Shown here: in pieces, positions 26,922 through 39,700 of the stretch
Layout: each line of letters starts with the position of its first letter
Numbering within the stretch: the stretch's first letter is position 1
Source of the DNA: Polytrichum commune
Taxonomy: Eukaryota > Streptophyta > Polytrichopsida > Polytrichales > Polytrichaceae
NCBI GenBank assembly: GCA_950295325.1
Contig: OX485806.1
Location: 21,454,001 to 21,518,000, forward strand
DNA: 64,000 bases
Direction of reading: 5' to 3'
The notes under the pieces: generated by a model
Database searches by the model: none
The model's input: only the letters and a program-made list of their open reading frames with translations
What the model was told of the DNA's origin: nothing
Translations under genes and position numbers: made by a program

Positions 26922-27019
26922 TGTAACATTAGTCAAATTCATAACAGTGTTTTGTGGGAATATTCTATGGAATGTTATCAGTACTATAAAACATTGTTAT
27001 GGATCTGAATGATGTTATG
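26922..27019. mobile_element. hairpin MITE, family A, copy 2 (centre deleted)
   Basis: It begins GTAACATTAGTCAAATTCAT and ends ATGGATCTGAATGATGTTATG, the family A terminal sequences, but lacks the central CCCCACATTCAG hairpin found in copies 1 and 3. It is about 98 bp long and non-coding. Confidence 0.65.
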
Positions 27020-27770
27020 TTAAAAAACTAAAAGATATCAACATGTAACCGGTTGGACTTGGAAATACTTGGATTTTATCTTATTTTTGTTCAAAATCTC
27101 CTTGGACATTTGATGCACTAGTACAAGACATGGCTCTTTCGAACAAAGACTTGGCTTTGACACACAAAAATTCATGCTAAAAAACTATGCTCTTTTGGAT
27201 CGCCGTTGGAGCTATTTTGTCATTTGGGCCACCAGTATTTTTGTGCTATTAATCTTCTAGATTATAATCACATTCTTGGGGATCATGATGTTGTCTTGCT
27301 TTTATGTTGGCTTTGTGAAAGGTCCGTGAAGTTCTTTTTCAGATATAGATTCCATTCAAGCTTACTCATAGTATCTAGATCCCATGTATGTTATTGAATG
27401 TACGGTACAAAGGAACTTATACTCTCTCTTTGTTTAGTTTAGAGATTTTCTTATAGTGATTTATTTCCCCTCCTCCAAATTGTTGTTTTTTTCACTACTC
27501 GTTTAAGCTTACACACTAAATTCCATATTTATTATTGAATGTCCGTGAAGGAATGTTCTATCTTTGCTTGGTTTGAAAGATCGTATACATCTACATCTAC
27601 ATCTAGATGTGAGTCACCTTTCTAAGTAATTACTAATGTGAGAGAGAGGGAAACACTGCATACAAGTGTGATTTTCATTCATCCAACATAGAACCACTAA
27701 AATAGTTGCACAAAGATGGCTCTTTTTGTGTTGAAACAAGCGTTCCAAAGAGCCATGATCTGTACTACAT
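27020..27770. other. intergenic DNA, no gene seen
   Basis: Short AT-rich frames only, with a weak internal repeat of 'TTCCATRTWTRTTATTGAATGT' near 27375 and 27520. Confidence 0.5.
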
Positions 27771-27773
27771 TGT

Positions 27774-28284
27774 TTACGGTATTTAGTGTCACATGTGTAA
27801 TAGTGTCACTTACCCTAGTTTGAAGCATATGCTAGGTTAAATTAATGATTAACAACTTCACCATAAGTGCCACCCATGACACTTGGTATTCAACTAGTGC
27901 ACTTGGCATGAGTATGTTTAATAGCGTTATGAGGTGCATGCCTATGTTACACAATGATTTACAAGTTGACTAAAGTGTACAAAAATGACACTTGCCATAA
28001 GCATGCTCAAGAATATCTTCCTCTTGCATATTAACACATGACACTTGCTATTAGTATGCTCAAAAATGTCTTCCCCTTGGATACTAAAATGCAAGACTAT
28101 TATCTAACATATCCTAGTGTGCTACTCTAAATGTCATAATGTAGATATTCTTTCTCCTAAAGAAGTTACTTATGTTGATGAATAAAATCATATTGACAAT
28201 TAGCGCATGTGACACTTTGAAACCTCTAGGCATCTAGTTTAGGCCCTTTGCAAATAGTGCACGTGATGCTAAATACCATATAAA
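27774..28284. mobile_element. possible ~510-bp TIR element
   Basis: The left edge TTTACGGTATTTAGTGTCAC and the reverse complement of the right edge TTTATATGGTATTTAGCATCAC match over about 22 bp. Inside there is a tandem pair of a ~55-bp segment containing 'TGACACTTGCYATWAGYATG' (27990-28095). A sequence like the left edge recurs at 51203-51262. No target duplication is clear and no coding region is present, so the assignment is tentative. Confidence 0.4.
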
Positions 28285-29355
28285 TGGTGTGGTGGAGTGA
28301 CTTTTGCGAGGCATTTTTCTAAGGCGCTTTGCAAGTCAAAACAAAATTATGTTTTCTTGCAGTTGAAACCAAGGTGTTAGGAAATAAGTGTATATGACCT
28401 TGAGCATCATCCGAATTGAATTTTCCCACAAATGAGTAATGTTCTAAACAAATAAATAAATATTTTAGTGACTGTCTACTTTAATTGTTTGGATTCTTAT
28501 AAGAAAGTCTTTGCTATAAAATCCAGTTTTTTGAGGAAAGGAGAGAGTTGATTTTAGTTGGTGACATGTTCGTCTTTTCTTTTTCTTTTTCTTTTTTTCC
28601 CAACAAGTCATGAAACTGAATGTATGTTTAACCAATCAAAGCAAAGGTTAAGTGATGTTTGATCCGAGATGACTCTAAACTACCTGGTGGTAGTGGAGAG
28701 GTACCCATTTCTGAATGGAGTGGTTGGCAGTTTGATTCTTGCTGTGAAATATTCTCTCTACTTGACAAGAAAAAACTAGTTAGGTAGGTAAAGCAAGGTA
28801 GGCAATAAACCCCACCTACTATTAGACATAAGATATTGTAGTATAAAATAAAATTCCAAATCCCTAAATATTAAATAAAAGAGCATAGGACTTGGTGAGG
28901 GAACTATGTTGACTTTGATGAGTGCTCATAGAAAATTTTGTGGTGACAAGCAAAGTCCACACCATTCTCTCATCCACACGAACCCATAGAGATATATTTA
29001 GTGTAAGACGTACACTATTTCACCGATGGTTGGCCCATGTTTATTTGTCCTTTTAATTTAACATGTACTCCCTTGGTGTAGCACTTGCATGTAGTACGCT
29101 TGGTGCGCAACTCGAATAGTTCTAGGCTCTCACTCATCTAAGATCATATATATATACACACTCTTCAATCATTCAACCGGCCTCCAACCTTGTGGAAAGT
29201 CAAGGATTTTTATTCTTGAAAACCATCTTTTAAGATACTTTGGCAGCCTTGGTCGCCCTTAAGATGTGAAAGGAAAGTGTTGGTACTTATGCATTGAATC
29301 TCCTCTCCGGGAGAGTCAAAACCCTAGTTTAGTATTTCCAAGTTCAACCAATTAC
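28285..29355. other. intergenic DNA, no gene seen
   Basis: AT-rich, with a short (CTTTT)n tract near 28578-28595. No gene or element recognised. Confidence 0.5.
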
Positions 29356-29503
29356 CATAAGATTATTCAGATCCATAACAACATTATGTGGGAGTGACAA
29401 TGTTTTACAAAACATTTTCCACATTCAGTCCAAATGTGGGGAAATATTCTATGGAATATTGTCAGTCCCACATAACACATGTATAGATCTAAATAATTTT
29501 ATG
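29356..29503. mobile_element. hairpin MITE, family A, copy 3
   Basis: Ends CATAAGATTATTCAGATCCA and, on the right, GATCTAAATAATTTTATG are inverted matches. The core holds the TGTGGGAGTGACAATG / CATTGTCAGTCCCACATAA-type pair and the central CCACATTCAG...CAAATGTGG hairpin. It is about 148 bp and near full length. Confidence 0.75.
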
Positions 29504-30299
29504 ACGTGTTGTGATCTTTTGGTTCTTCTTTATTAATTTGAGGTATATTCCATAGATTTTTTTAGAGTGATCGGCATTTTCATGAAGTCTTGAACTGCAA
29601 CCGGTTATTGTTCAACCTCAACCAGTTATTTTTTCAAACTAGTGGTCAATTCTCCCCCTTCATTGTGTCACATACAATATGGTTTTATGAGGCAGAGAAT
29701 TTCATAAAGACTGGATGTGCAACGTGCTTTTGCTTTCATTATTTTCTCCATTTTGGGGATTGACACTAGCAACGTTTCCGTTTCGTCATTATTTATCCCA
29801 GATTTTCACCTTCAAAATTTCTATTCTTACCAATGGCATGATCGAAGTGATACTTGTAATAAACCTAAACGAGAAAAGTTGAGCAATGTACAGACTGCTT
29901 TATATTCATCTACCACATATTTCATCAAAGTTGATATGTGAAATCAAAGCGGTTCAACCTTTAAAGGATAAAGAAAAATGTTCCCAAAATTGTTCAAAAT
30001 AGGGCAGTCCAATTCAACAAACTTCTTAATTGAAAATCGATATCCTTTATGCTAAATTTGAGTGTACATATGAGATATTTGTAAAGATAAAATTGTTCAC
30101 ACAATGTTTTAGCCATCCACATAGCCAATATCAAAAGATTATAATGTGTACATGTACGCTGGTATGGCCAGGCATCGTTGAACAAAAAGTTCTTTTGAGT
30201 GATTTATCACCAAATTTAGATGCTAAAAGTAAAAACAGAATGTTCCATCCTTTTTTCTGTCCATTTGATCGCCATAACAGTAAATCATAAAATTAAATG
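29504..30299. other. intergenic DNA, no gene seen
   Basis: Overlapping short frames on both strands at 29994-30290 show no motif. Nothing supportable. Confidence 0.5.
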
Positions 30300-30371
30300 A
30301 AATCAGATTGAATGTGAAGAATATTTTGCAGAACATTGTCAGTCCCAAAGAACACTGTTATGGATCTGAGT
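30300..30371. mobile_element. hairpin MITE, family A, copy 4 (one arm only)
   Basis: Only the right half is present: AGATTGAATGTGAAGAATAT through TCAGTCCCAAAGAACACTG to GGATCTGAGTAATGTTATG. The left arm is missing. Confidence 0.6.
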
Positions 30372-31160
30372 AATGTTATGTCCAAAAGTTTGAAAAGAAA
30401 AGAAAAGAAAATCACTGGTGTTAACTGCTCAGACTGAAACGTCTGCTTCAGCCTTCAAGGGTTAATCAAGTGTCAGTGGCTTAATCTTAAAGACAAAGCT
30501 CGATCTTGGATGTACTAAGTACTTTTGATCATGATAAACCATGGTACCCTTAGCAGTTTGGGCATTTTGGCTGGCAGATGTTTATTTTACATATGCATTC
30601 CACGTCAACAGTTTCACACATTCCAACCAACCGCTGAGCGACACGTGGCACTGCCACTGAAGAAAACAATTGTGTTTTGTGCTGGAACTGATAAGGTACT
30701 AGTACAAGCATGATTCTCAATCATGCAATAGATTATTAACGCGATTCAGTTCCCAAGGGTTTTGCTGGAGTTGATTAGAGTCATTAGACTGTAGAAAACA
30801 GGGTAAGCTTCACCTTAATTTGGGCCCAGTGGCTTAATCTCAAAGGCACAGCCCAATCTTGGGTATGCATAGATGTACTCTCTGCCATGGAGAATGATCC
30901 TCAATAATGCAGCAAATTTCCAATGCAATTCAGTCACCCTCGAATCTTTGAGGGTTGAATTAATGCTCTTGCAATATAAGACTAGATTGTAGCACGGCCA
31001 CTGACCCTGACATTTATATAGTTTAAGTGGTGGAAGAAGTGCAGAAAGAAAGAAATTACATCGATTCATTTCCCAATGTGAATGTGAGCTTATTTGGCCC
31101 ATTTTGTTCAAGAGTTCCCCAGGTACAAAGATTGATTTACTGCCTATCTTGCGATTGGTG
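30372..31160. other. intergenic DNA, no gene seen
   Basis: No supportable gene. A ~50-bp stretch ('CAGTGGCTTAATCT..AAG.CA') is duplicated near 30473 and 30828. Confidence 0.5.
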
Positions 31161-31164
31161 GGCC

Positions 31165-34100
31165 CTAGATTTGGGGGGGGGGGGGGTAATCTTGAGGTGG
31201 TAATATCGGTGATTGTTTGTTATCGAGTTTATGTTTGTTTAGGACAAGGTACGTGAAGTATTCAATGGTTATTAGGTGTATGTTTTGCATGGATTTTTTG
31301 GTTGATGGCATGAGTATGTGTAGATTTTTGAGGTCTTCCATGCTATTTGTGTGTAAGGCACCTCTTACGCTTGTAGCTATTACTCTTGGTGGGTTGACTT
31401 TCCAACCTTGTGCGCGAGTTTTCTCAATTAGTGGGTTGCATTTGTCTTTTTCAGTTTGGAGGGCTTGGTTGGTGTATTTGTTGTGTGTGTAAGTGAATTC
31501 AGTTATTTGTATGGAGACATTGGGTGTGGGAATTAATGGTCTGCTTTGATTCATGGCAACTCCTTGGATGTAGATGATGTTTGGGCATAGTTTGGTTGGG
31601 CACGTGCATTTGAAAGTGTTGCATGTGCATTGTAATATCCATGGTGGGATAATGTTATTGTGGGATGTGTTGTGTTTTGTGCTTGCGTTAGAGCGTGTAT
31701 AGTGTATTGTGTGCATGTGCATGATTGGAGGAGGTTGGTTATTTGATGGATGGCTACATTGTGCCGCGCTATTTGCAAACCTTTTAGGGCTTTGTACTCG
31801 CAGAGGGATAGAAGGTGTGGCCATGTGTCTTTTGTTGTTTTTATGACATAGTGTGCAATTGAGATTTGTGTAAATGTGAGGCTAGGAAATCCTATGGTTT
31901 CCCATGTATTGAGCAAAGCGGAATGTGAGCATTTGTGTTATTTGGGCATTTGTGGTGGGCACAATATTTTCAATAATGATTTGAGAGTTTTTGGTTTATT
32001 TGGTCATTATTGATCCATTTTCCCACATATTGAATTTTTTTCGGCTATTTTAATTGTGAATTGGGTATGTCCTTTTTGTATGAAGGATTGTAGGTTGTTA
32101 GTAATGTAAGGTTTGTTGTTGAGTGGGCTTTTTGCTATTTTGTAGGGGATTGTGTGTGTTATGTGGATATGTGGTATTGGGGTGATGGGAATTATGAGGG
32201 TGCCTTTATTTGTAAGTGTGTTTGCGTTTTCGTTTCCTTGAATGCATGTATATGCTCAATTTTCTTGTATAGTAATCTTGTATTGGAACCATGTGATGAA
32301 GTGTACTATGAAGGCTATGAGGAGTTTATTTGGGTGCTTTGTATTGGGAGGATGGTTGTTGGATATGGTTGATTATGAAATATATATTTGTTGAGGCTAT
32401 ATGTAAATATGTGTATGTCATGAGGGGTATTTTGTGTCCTTAGTAAGGCCAACCAAATGGTGTGTAGTTTTGCATGTTATATGTTTTGGAACATAGTGAG
32501 TCTTTCACCTAGTTGCATGTAATCAATTAGTTTATATACTCTAATGCCGGCTTTCATGTTTCCATTGCCTTTCATGTTTAGGGGTATGAAGGAGCCATCG
32601 GTGTATATGTTATGTAATGGGTTGTCCAACAGATTGCAAAGCATCATCAAGTTTCAAATATTGGGGGGTTTTGTGTTTGTGGAAGTTGGTCAGTGTGGGA
32701 AGGGGGGGGGGGGGGAGTTTTGTGAGTGAGGAGTTTGACCACTTGTTTGAGGTTTTGACTGTGTATGGTGTTATGGTAGTGGTAGGATTGTGGGTTTGTA
32801 TTGTTAGGTTGCGAGATTATGAGGGGTTTCTTTGGCAACCAATATGGCCTAGTGTGTGGATTTTGTTAAGGTTTGGTGGTCAGTTGGATGTACCTATCTT
32901 AGTGATAGGGCTCTGCCCTATGAACCAAAGACCATGTCTCTTTGGTGGGGTGAATTGTATATTTTTAGTGGGGGGTTGGACATGTGAGTGGTGATAATTA
33001 GTATAAGTGTGTAAGTTGGAAGGATTGGATGAGGAGGTTGGTGATATTATGGTGGATGTTGTGGTGCATGTTTATGGGGAGGATGTGATTTGTTTTTTCC
33101 CTCCGGAGTATGGTGATGTATTCGTGTAGGAGCCATACCAACTCTATTTTGAAGTTTTGTGGGGGGGGGGGGGTGAGAGGAGTGAAGTTAAGAGAGGGTT
33201 TCTTATGTTTTCAATGTGTCATCCCATAGCCATTGTAGCCATTTTATGATTATCATAGTTGTGTATGCTCTAGTATGGCTGAAGATTAGGGCATTTGTTG
33301 TTGGTTTTGTATTGTTGGTTTTGTGGTTTGTATGTCCTTGTTTGAGTGACATTCTTGTGTGATTAAGGTGAGAAGGGGTGCTTTAATGGGTGGTTGCACA
33401 CATATTGTGTCCGAGGACTGTGGCATGTTGAAGTTGTTTGCGTATTCATGGACTCTATTGTTATTATATTGGTTGCAAATGTATTTGTTGACTAGTGTGA
33501 GGTTGTGCTCATATGTTAGGTTATCTTGGTTGAGGATGTGTTGTTCGTTGACCCATTTTATTGTTCCTAGTAGGGGTGATCCACATGTATAAGAGTTGTC
33601 TTTGTAAGGCCATTGTTCCTCATTTGTCTTTTCTTTTTTGGGTTCTCTTGTCTTTGATTTCTTGTATGAACGTTCCATTTGTGGTGGGTGGGGATGTTGA
33701 GAGTGGTTGTTTGATCATGTTTATGGTGTTCATTTGGGGTTGTTTTATGTTGGTTTATGTGTGTGTGTGTGTGTGTGTGTGAGGGGGGGGGGGGGGGGTT
33801 CTAAATATTGTGCTTGCTTGCTTGAAAACATCTTTGATTGTTTTGAAGAGATTTTGCATTTTTGTTTGAATTTAGTGTGGGAGATTATTGTGGCGCCTGC
33901 CTGGTGTTGGATTTGATTGAGGGTGGTTACATTGTATTAGTAGAGTTTATTGAGGTATTTTTGGTATGAAGTTTTCTTGCAGGGGTAGTTATGCATGTTA
34001 AGTAGTTGGGTAGATGTGGTGTTTATTCCAAAATCTTCACTATTGAGGTGAATGAGGATGTTGGTTGTGATGTTCGGTACTTTGCGTATGTTTTTTGGTG

Positions 34101-36130
34101 AGCTTGCTTAGTCTTCTGTTGATTTCCGTATGTTTGGCTTGGAGAATGGTACTCCATAGTAAGGATATGCCAATCCTGGTTTGATAATGGTGTTGAGGAT
34201 TTTGCTTTTTGGTCAGATGGTGTGGCTTGCAGGGTTATTAGGAGTTTGCTTTGTTCTTTTGGCTTGTTCATGGTGATTTCTTTATGGATTTGTCTTTTTA
34301 TTGATGCTCCTAGTTGTAGCCCTTGGTAGGTGTATGGTTTATTTTGTGAATTGGAATTTTGTTTCCCTTTGTACATGATTCTTTGTGTTTGTATGTTAGT
34401 TTTGAATTTGGCAGGTTGAAGTTCAACTTTGTTGGGGCTACATGTGATGGTGCATTTGGCGAGGTTGAGGTCCATGTGTGTCCATTTTGTAAGTTTTTGG
34501 AGTTTGTCAATTTGGGGTTGCAATTTTTGGATGTTGTCTATGAGTAGTGCTAGATCGTCTATGTCTATAGTAGATGCCTATGTGCTCTAGGAGGTTTTGA
34601 AGTGGCAACCTAGGGACCTAATTTCCAACCATCTCAGGAGTGATTTGAGAAAGATTACGAATGGGTATGGGCTAAGGGTGTCTCCTTGTATGGTCCCTTT
34701 GTTAATGTGTATTGGTGGAGTGGTGCCGAAGTAGCTTCCATGGAATGCGGTTGTGGAATGCTGATGATTGATAGAAGTTCCTTTTATGGAATTCACCAAG
34801 AAAGTAGAAGTCAATAAGTAAGGATAAGAGTTAGTAGCCAAAAAAATGATCAGATAAGGATAAGGGAGAAGATGTTAGCAACGAAGAACCATTGCTTGAG
34901 GTGTGGTTAGGACTAAAAGTAGGAAGTTTAAATAAGGCTAGGAATGCTAGATAAGAGCAAGAAGAAAGTGGTTAAGCGTGGATTAAACGGTGTCAAGTGT
35001 GACCAATTGTTGCGGAAGGTTTGAGTGTGGTTACTAATGTTGAGTAAATGAGTGAGGATGTTGTTGGAATTCCTTACTATGAGTGTGTGTATGTTAAGTT
35101 TAGGATTATTAGGTACTTGGCCGTGTTTATGATGAAGCGTATGTAGTTAGTCATATTAGAACCTTAAGAGTGGGAAGCAAGGTTGGTATTATTGACATTG
35201 TGTTATGCCAAGGAATCTATAGAGTTGGGGTAAGAATGGAGGTAAAGGGTAATATTTTAATATTTGTAATAGACGGTATAAAATTAATATTATAAATTTT
35301 TTTGAGATAGTAAGAGAGTTTGAATGCCCAAGAGGTAGATGGTCATTAGGGAAACTAGCTTATGGTAGTATGAATGGTAGTAGTAATGGAAGAAGGAGCT
35401 ACCAATTTAAGAGATGATGTCATCTACCGGTTTAGGAGATGACATCTTCTACTGATAACAATTATACTAGGGTAAGATAGCTCGCCTACCAGTAGCTGTA
35501 GTGTATAAAGAAGTAACCAAAAGTATTGATAGTATAGCTAGACCGGTAGCAAGCTGGTCTAAAGATCCTAATTAGTAAGCATCTAGAGATAAATATTAGC
35601 AGTTACAATAGGGGTGGGTCTACCAACCATGTGACTAGTAAAGCATAGTAGTTTAACCATCATACCATGACCACTGACTTAGCCAGTAAGGATATTTTGA
35701 TTACCAGGGGTAAAAGGGAATTCTTTTTCACATGAGTGGGCCTACATGTAACCTACTAATTCAATGGCATCCAATGGGAAGCCAAGGTCTTTCATTATGG
35801 CTAGAAGTCGTATGTGACCAATGGATTTGAAGGCATTGCAAGAGTCAATGTAGGCTATGTAAATGTCTTGGGTGGTGTATTTGGCATCTTCTAGTGCTGC
35901 TATGATTGTTTGGAGTTGGTGTGCGAATTTTCTTTGTGGGCGAAAGCCTTCTTGGCTATAATGTAGGATTTTGTGTTGTTTTCCATAATTGGCGAGTAGT
36001 GAGGTGAGCATGATTGTGTAAAATTTAAAGATTATGTTTGATAAAGCTATGGGTCTATAATTTGTGGTAAGGATTTTTTTAGTATTATTGTTATTATTAT
36101 TTAAAAAATTAAATGTGTGTGTGTGCACGC
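31165..36130 (-). pseudogene. decayed LINE with reverse transcriptase and RNase H, split by an insertion
   Basis: On minus, the element begins with N-Y-R-P-I-A-L-S-N and S-Q-E-G-F-R-P-Q-R (35742-36128), typical of LINE reverse transcriptase. It resumes after an insertion with I-Q-G-D-T-L-S-P (34587-34760), then D-D-L-A-L-L near 34545, which is the degenerate catalytic motif. A thumb-like region follows (34023-34523), and an RNase H signature I-Y-T-D-G-S-F lies near 32600. The last ~0.75 kb (31165-31916) encodes a His/Cys-rich C-terminus with R-H-N-x-A-x-H-x-I. Stops and frameshifts are scattered throughout. No N-terminal endonuclease is seen to the right. The plus strand has repeated runs of G (near 31174, 32700, 33163 and 33782) and a (TG)n tract at 33757-33781. 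It is distinct from the LINE at 24.5-26.5 kb, which shows no RNase H. Confidence 0.82.
34761..35733. mobile_element. ~970-bp insertion inside the LINE, unclassified
   Basis: Reverse transcriptase coding on minus stops just before A-H-S at about 35734 and resumes with H-S-T-T-A-F-H-G at about 34755, so the intervening DNA is an insertion. Imperfect 5-bp repeats GAATG (34756-34760) and GAGTG (35734-35738) flank it, as in LTR retrotransposon insertion. The inside has no coding frame and contains a local duplication of 'GAGATGAYRTCWTCTAC' near 35410-35455. A solo LTR is one possibility, but the ends do not give a clean TG...CA. Confidence 0.5.
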
Positions 36131-36259
36131 GCGTGCTATTGTAATATTTTTTGCCATGTTTCTAGATTATTAATTAATTATTAATTTTGAATATGTAACA
36201 ATTTTGGAAAAAAATGTAGAGGAGGTCGTGAAACTAGTTTGGGAGGGCGTTAAGAATTT
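36131..36259. other. junction between LINE and copia remnant
   Basis: Short AT-rich spacer with a (GT)n tract at its left edge, around 36114-36125. No gene. Confidence 0.5.
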
Positions 36260-36541
36260 TGTTGGGGAAATTATTATTGGAATCAATAGAAGATAAGATT
36301 GCACAAGCATAAACACCTATACAAAGGCATATGAACAATGTTTGGAGTGAGATGGTCTCATGGTCTCCTTGCTTTGCCTTTTATTGCTTTTCATCTTTTC
36401 ATTGGTTCATACAAATAATATGGGACAATTCATATCCCTCTTTGGACTAGCATGGTAGCCTTATTCTAACCTTATTCTTTCTCATGCTTCTTTTTTTATA
36501 TTTTTGTTGACTACGAGCAATCTAATGCTCTACCTTCTACA
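36260..36541 (-). repeat. 3' LTR of a Ty1/copia-like retrotransposon
   Basis: The 282-bp segment is bounded by TGTTGGGGAAATT on plus and ...ACCTTCTACA, giving the canonical TG...CA ends in either orientation. On minus it follows the retrotransposon RNase H coding remnant after a short purine-rich stretch (GTAGGAGTG), which is where a 3' LTR belongs. The matching 5' LTR is not in the window. Confidence 0.65.
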
Positions 36542-36601
36542 CTCCTACTTTGCAAATAGTCAAAGGTTTCTAAACCCATTGCCTTTGTTAATGTTTAATG
36601 C

Positions 36602-36787
36602 TTATCCTTTACAAGAGGTTTGGTTAGCACATCCGCTATCACATCCTCTGTAGAACAACACTTTCAAACATATCTCTTGGTTTTCTAGTTTCTCTTTAAT
36701 GAAGTGATGTTGTACATCGATATGTTTGGTATGAGAATGGTGTGTGGAATTCTTTGCAAGTGCTATGCATCCTTGATTATCACACAT
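36602..36787 (-). pseudogene. Ty1/copia RNase H C-terminal fragment
   Basis: On minus this encodes C-D-N-Q-G-C-I-A-L-A-K-N followed by H-T-K-H-I-D-V-Q-H-H-F-I-K-E-K, the highly characteristic end of copia polyproteins. Frame is lost near the V-L-T-K-P equivalent. The rest of the pol gene should lie to the right but is replaced abruptly by the hAT terminus at 36791, so the element is truncated. Confidence 0.88.
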
Positions 36788-36790
36788 GAT

Positions 36791-39700
36791 CAGTGCTCAA
36801 AATTGAAGTCTTCAGTGCCCTTCAAATGAGTTTTGGGACTTCAAAAAATACCTCAAGGAAAACAACCCTTCAAAACATAATCCTCATGTCTAAGTGCTCC
36901 AGTCACTTGAAGTGCTGGATAAATAGTACCCTTCAAGTATTGTTCATCATCTCAAGTAGTTGTTTAACTCCGGCTATCTAACTTTGGGCTCCAGATCACA
37001 TATCCAGATGGGAATTAGTTCAAAACTTGAGAATTCCGATTCCCGAATGATTCAGCTTCCAAATTCCGGTGGTTTGAACTTTGAAGCTTCCGATCAGTTA
37101 GACCAATCAAGCTTCTGATTCAGTCTGGTGCAGCTTATACTTTCTAAGTTTCTCTTAAACTTCAAAGTTTCGGTGATCTGGGACCACTCAAGCTTCTGAT
37201 TCAATCTGGTGCAGCTTATACAAATCCTTTCGGTGTAGCTTACACAAATCCTTTACACAAATCCTTTCGGTGCAGCTTATATTTTCAGCAGCTTATACTT
37301 TCGGTGCAACTTGATCGATCAAGCAGCTTATACTTTGGTGCAGCTTATATTTTTGGCAACTTATTCTTTTGGAGGGAGTATTCAATCGATCAGGAGTTTT
37401 GACGAAGACTCGAGGAGGGAGTATTCGAAATGGGTGAATGAGATCAGTATATTGCTTATACAAATTGTGTGTGTGTGTGTTGTGGAGGGATTGTATGAAG
37501 GGTGTATGTTTGAGGTCAAGTTTGTGCAACTGGGATATATAATAATCTATTAGGTTTTGGCTTGACATGTGTTCTGAGTGCTACTGCAATCAACTCACTG
37601 TTTTCATGCTCGAGCTGCAAATATGCAAAATCCAGAGCCCACTGAAAAATTAATAAAGAACAAAAATTTGATTCACGAACTAAATTTCGATCGCTGTTCT
37701 GGACTAATAACATTACCAGTCAGCATTTTTCACAATTTAACTCACCTGGACTGATATCATGTATTTTTTTTACCTGGAGATTTTGCTGGTGTGCCTGTTG
37801 CAGTAGAGCTCCATTGCTAGTATTGTGTCTCTCTATTGTGATCACAATGTTTGAGTTCTAGGCAGGAAATTTTTGCAGTGAAAGAGGGTTGATCATGGCG
37901 TCCAGTTCACGTAGAGGTCCCGGACGTCCACCTCGGGATGCTCGCCAATTAGATTTGAATTTTTGTTTCGGTGAATCTAGAGTGGTCAGTAGCGAGGATA
38001 GAGACTCAAATATGGATGATGCGGTTGATGGTGAACATGGAACACCGGATTCCAGTGAAGTCGCTATGCTGCAAAACCCACCCAAGGTTTTTTTACGCAG
38101 ATTCAACAACAAGTGGAAGATTGGACGTCGATGGTTATATTGGTCAAAGCCTCATGGTGGACCGATCATTGGAGTGATGAAGTGTGAAGCGTGTGAGGAA
38201 TACAAACTTGGAGGAATAAGTTTACGAACATGGGGCGGGAGCGGGTGTTCAACGATTCAGCTCTCAGTAGTCAAACATCATGAGAAATCCGATGATCACA
38301 AGTGGAGTTGCTAACGATGGCTTACGAAGCATCATCCATCAAGCAAGGGACATGTGGCGCCCATTGAGCCTGGCCTCCAAACAATGGTGGACCGTGAGAA
38401 GAGAAGAATTCCCACAGTTATGAAACTCTTGTATTTTGTTGTCAGCAACGATCAGTTATTACTTGCTTACGTTCTCCAGTGCAATATTCACATACACTTG
38501 GCTACTCCCAACATGTCATTTTCCTTTGAATACTTATCGTATGCAAATGTGACCTTCGCAATGGGGTTTTTCGATGCAATATATCAGAATTTATATTTGA
38601 GCCTTATTAAGGAGGTCAAAAGCAACCCAGTTTATTCGATATTGATTGATGAGTCAACTGATCGAACATGTGAACCACATTTAATTGTGTATGTTTGCTA
38701 CTTGACGGGTGCTGGTTCTAGTTCAACGTGTGTGCAATTCGTAAAACTGATGCCTCTGTCACGAGGAACTAGGGAAGTCATGTTCCAGTCCATTAAGAAA
38801 TTACTAGAAAGACTTGGGTTCGATCTTCTGAAGCTGGTGGCCATAACTATAGATGGAGCGGCGTGCATGACTGATGTACATCAAGGAGTGGTGGCCCGAC
38901 TTCGAGATCTAGTACCCCATCTGGTTGGAACATACTGCATAGTTCACCGAGAGGCTCTAGCTGCGAATGACGCTAATGATGAATTTCCATGCCTTAAATT
39001 TATTGACCGAGCTGCCAATAAAGTGTATAAGTGGTTGGGACGATCGGTGATTCGGCGAGGCACGTTGGCAAAATTATTACTTGCATTTCGCGAATAGACC
39101 CAATTAGTTTTGTAGATCCATTCCGTACGGTGGCTATCACGCGGCATAGTCATGGAGAGGATGGTTTTTTGTATATCTGCAATTTTGGAGTCATGATAAG
39201 CTGAAGAACACGCATGGTACACAAATATCACCACTTTGTAGTTCTAATTCTTCATCCATCTGTTGGTTGATGTGCTGCTTGAGTTGAACAAGCTCAATCG
39301 GAAATTTCAGTTTGATCTCGTATATATCACATCCATAGCCTCTACTATCGATGTGACAATCAATTTGTTATGGAGACACTATTTGGGTGTGAGTTTTGGC
39401 ACAACAACCAAATATCTGGGAATTTTTTTACGCAACGTGGTGCCAACTGGAGAGATCTTGTATGTTGATAGGTTTGGTTGTGAGAAAGTGCATACTTTAC
39501 ACTATGACTCTATGCCCGGGTGTGATATAAGGGGCTCATTGGAGGATTGCATCACCCTTGGTAGACTATACGTCCAAAAGGTTATTGACTCATTAAATCA
39601 TCGCTTCCCCGACTGGCCCATTTTTAATGCAGCCATGCTTTTCAACCCAAAACACTATCCCATGGATGCATTGGATCGAGACACTTTAATTGAGCAATGG

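Noticed and set aside
33757-33800. (TG)n followed by G run as a recombination or Z-DNA signal
   Set aside because: A simple microsatellite within a decayed LINE; nothing else supports a function.
31217-33916. Several plus-strand frames of 60-125 codons rich in Val, Cys, Trp and Gly
   Set aside because: They are antisense shadows of the decayed LINE, whose motifs are on minus.
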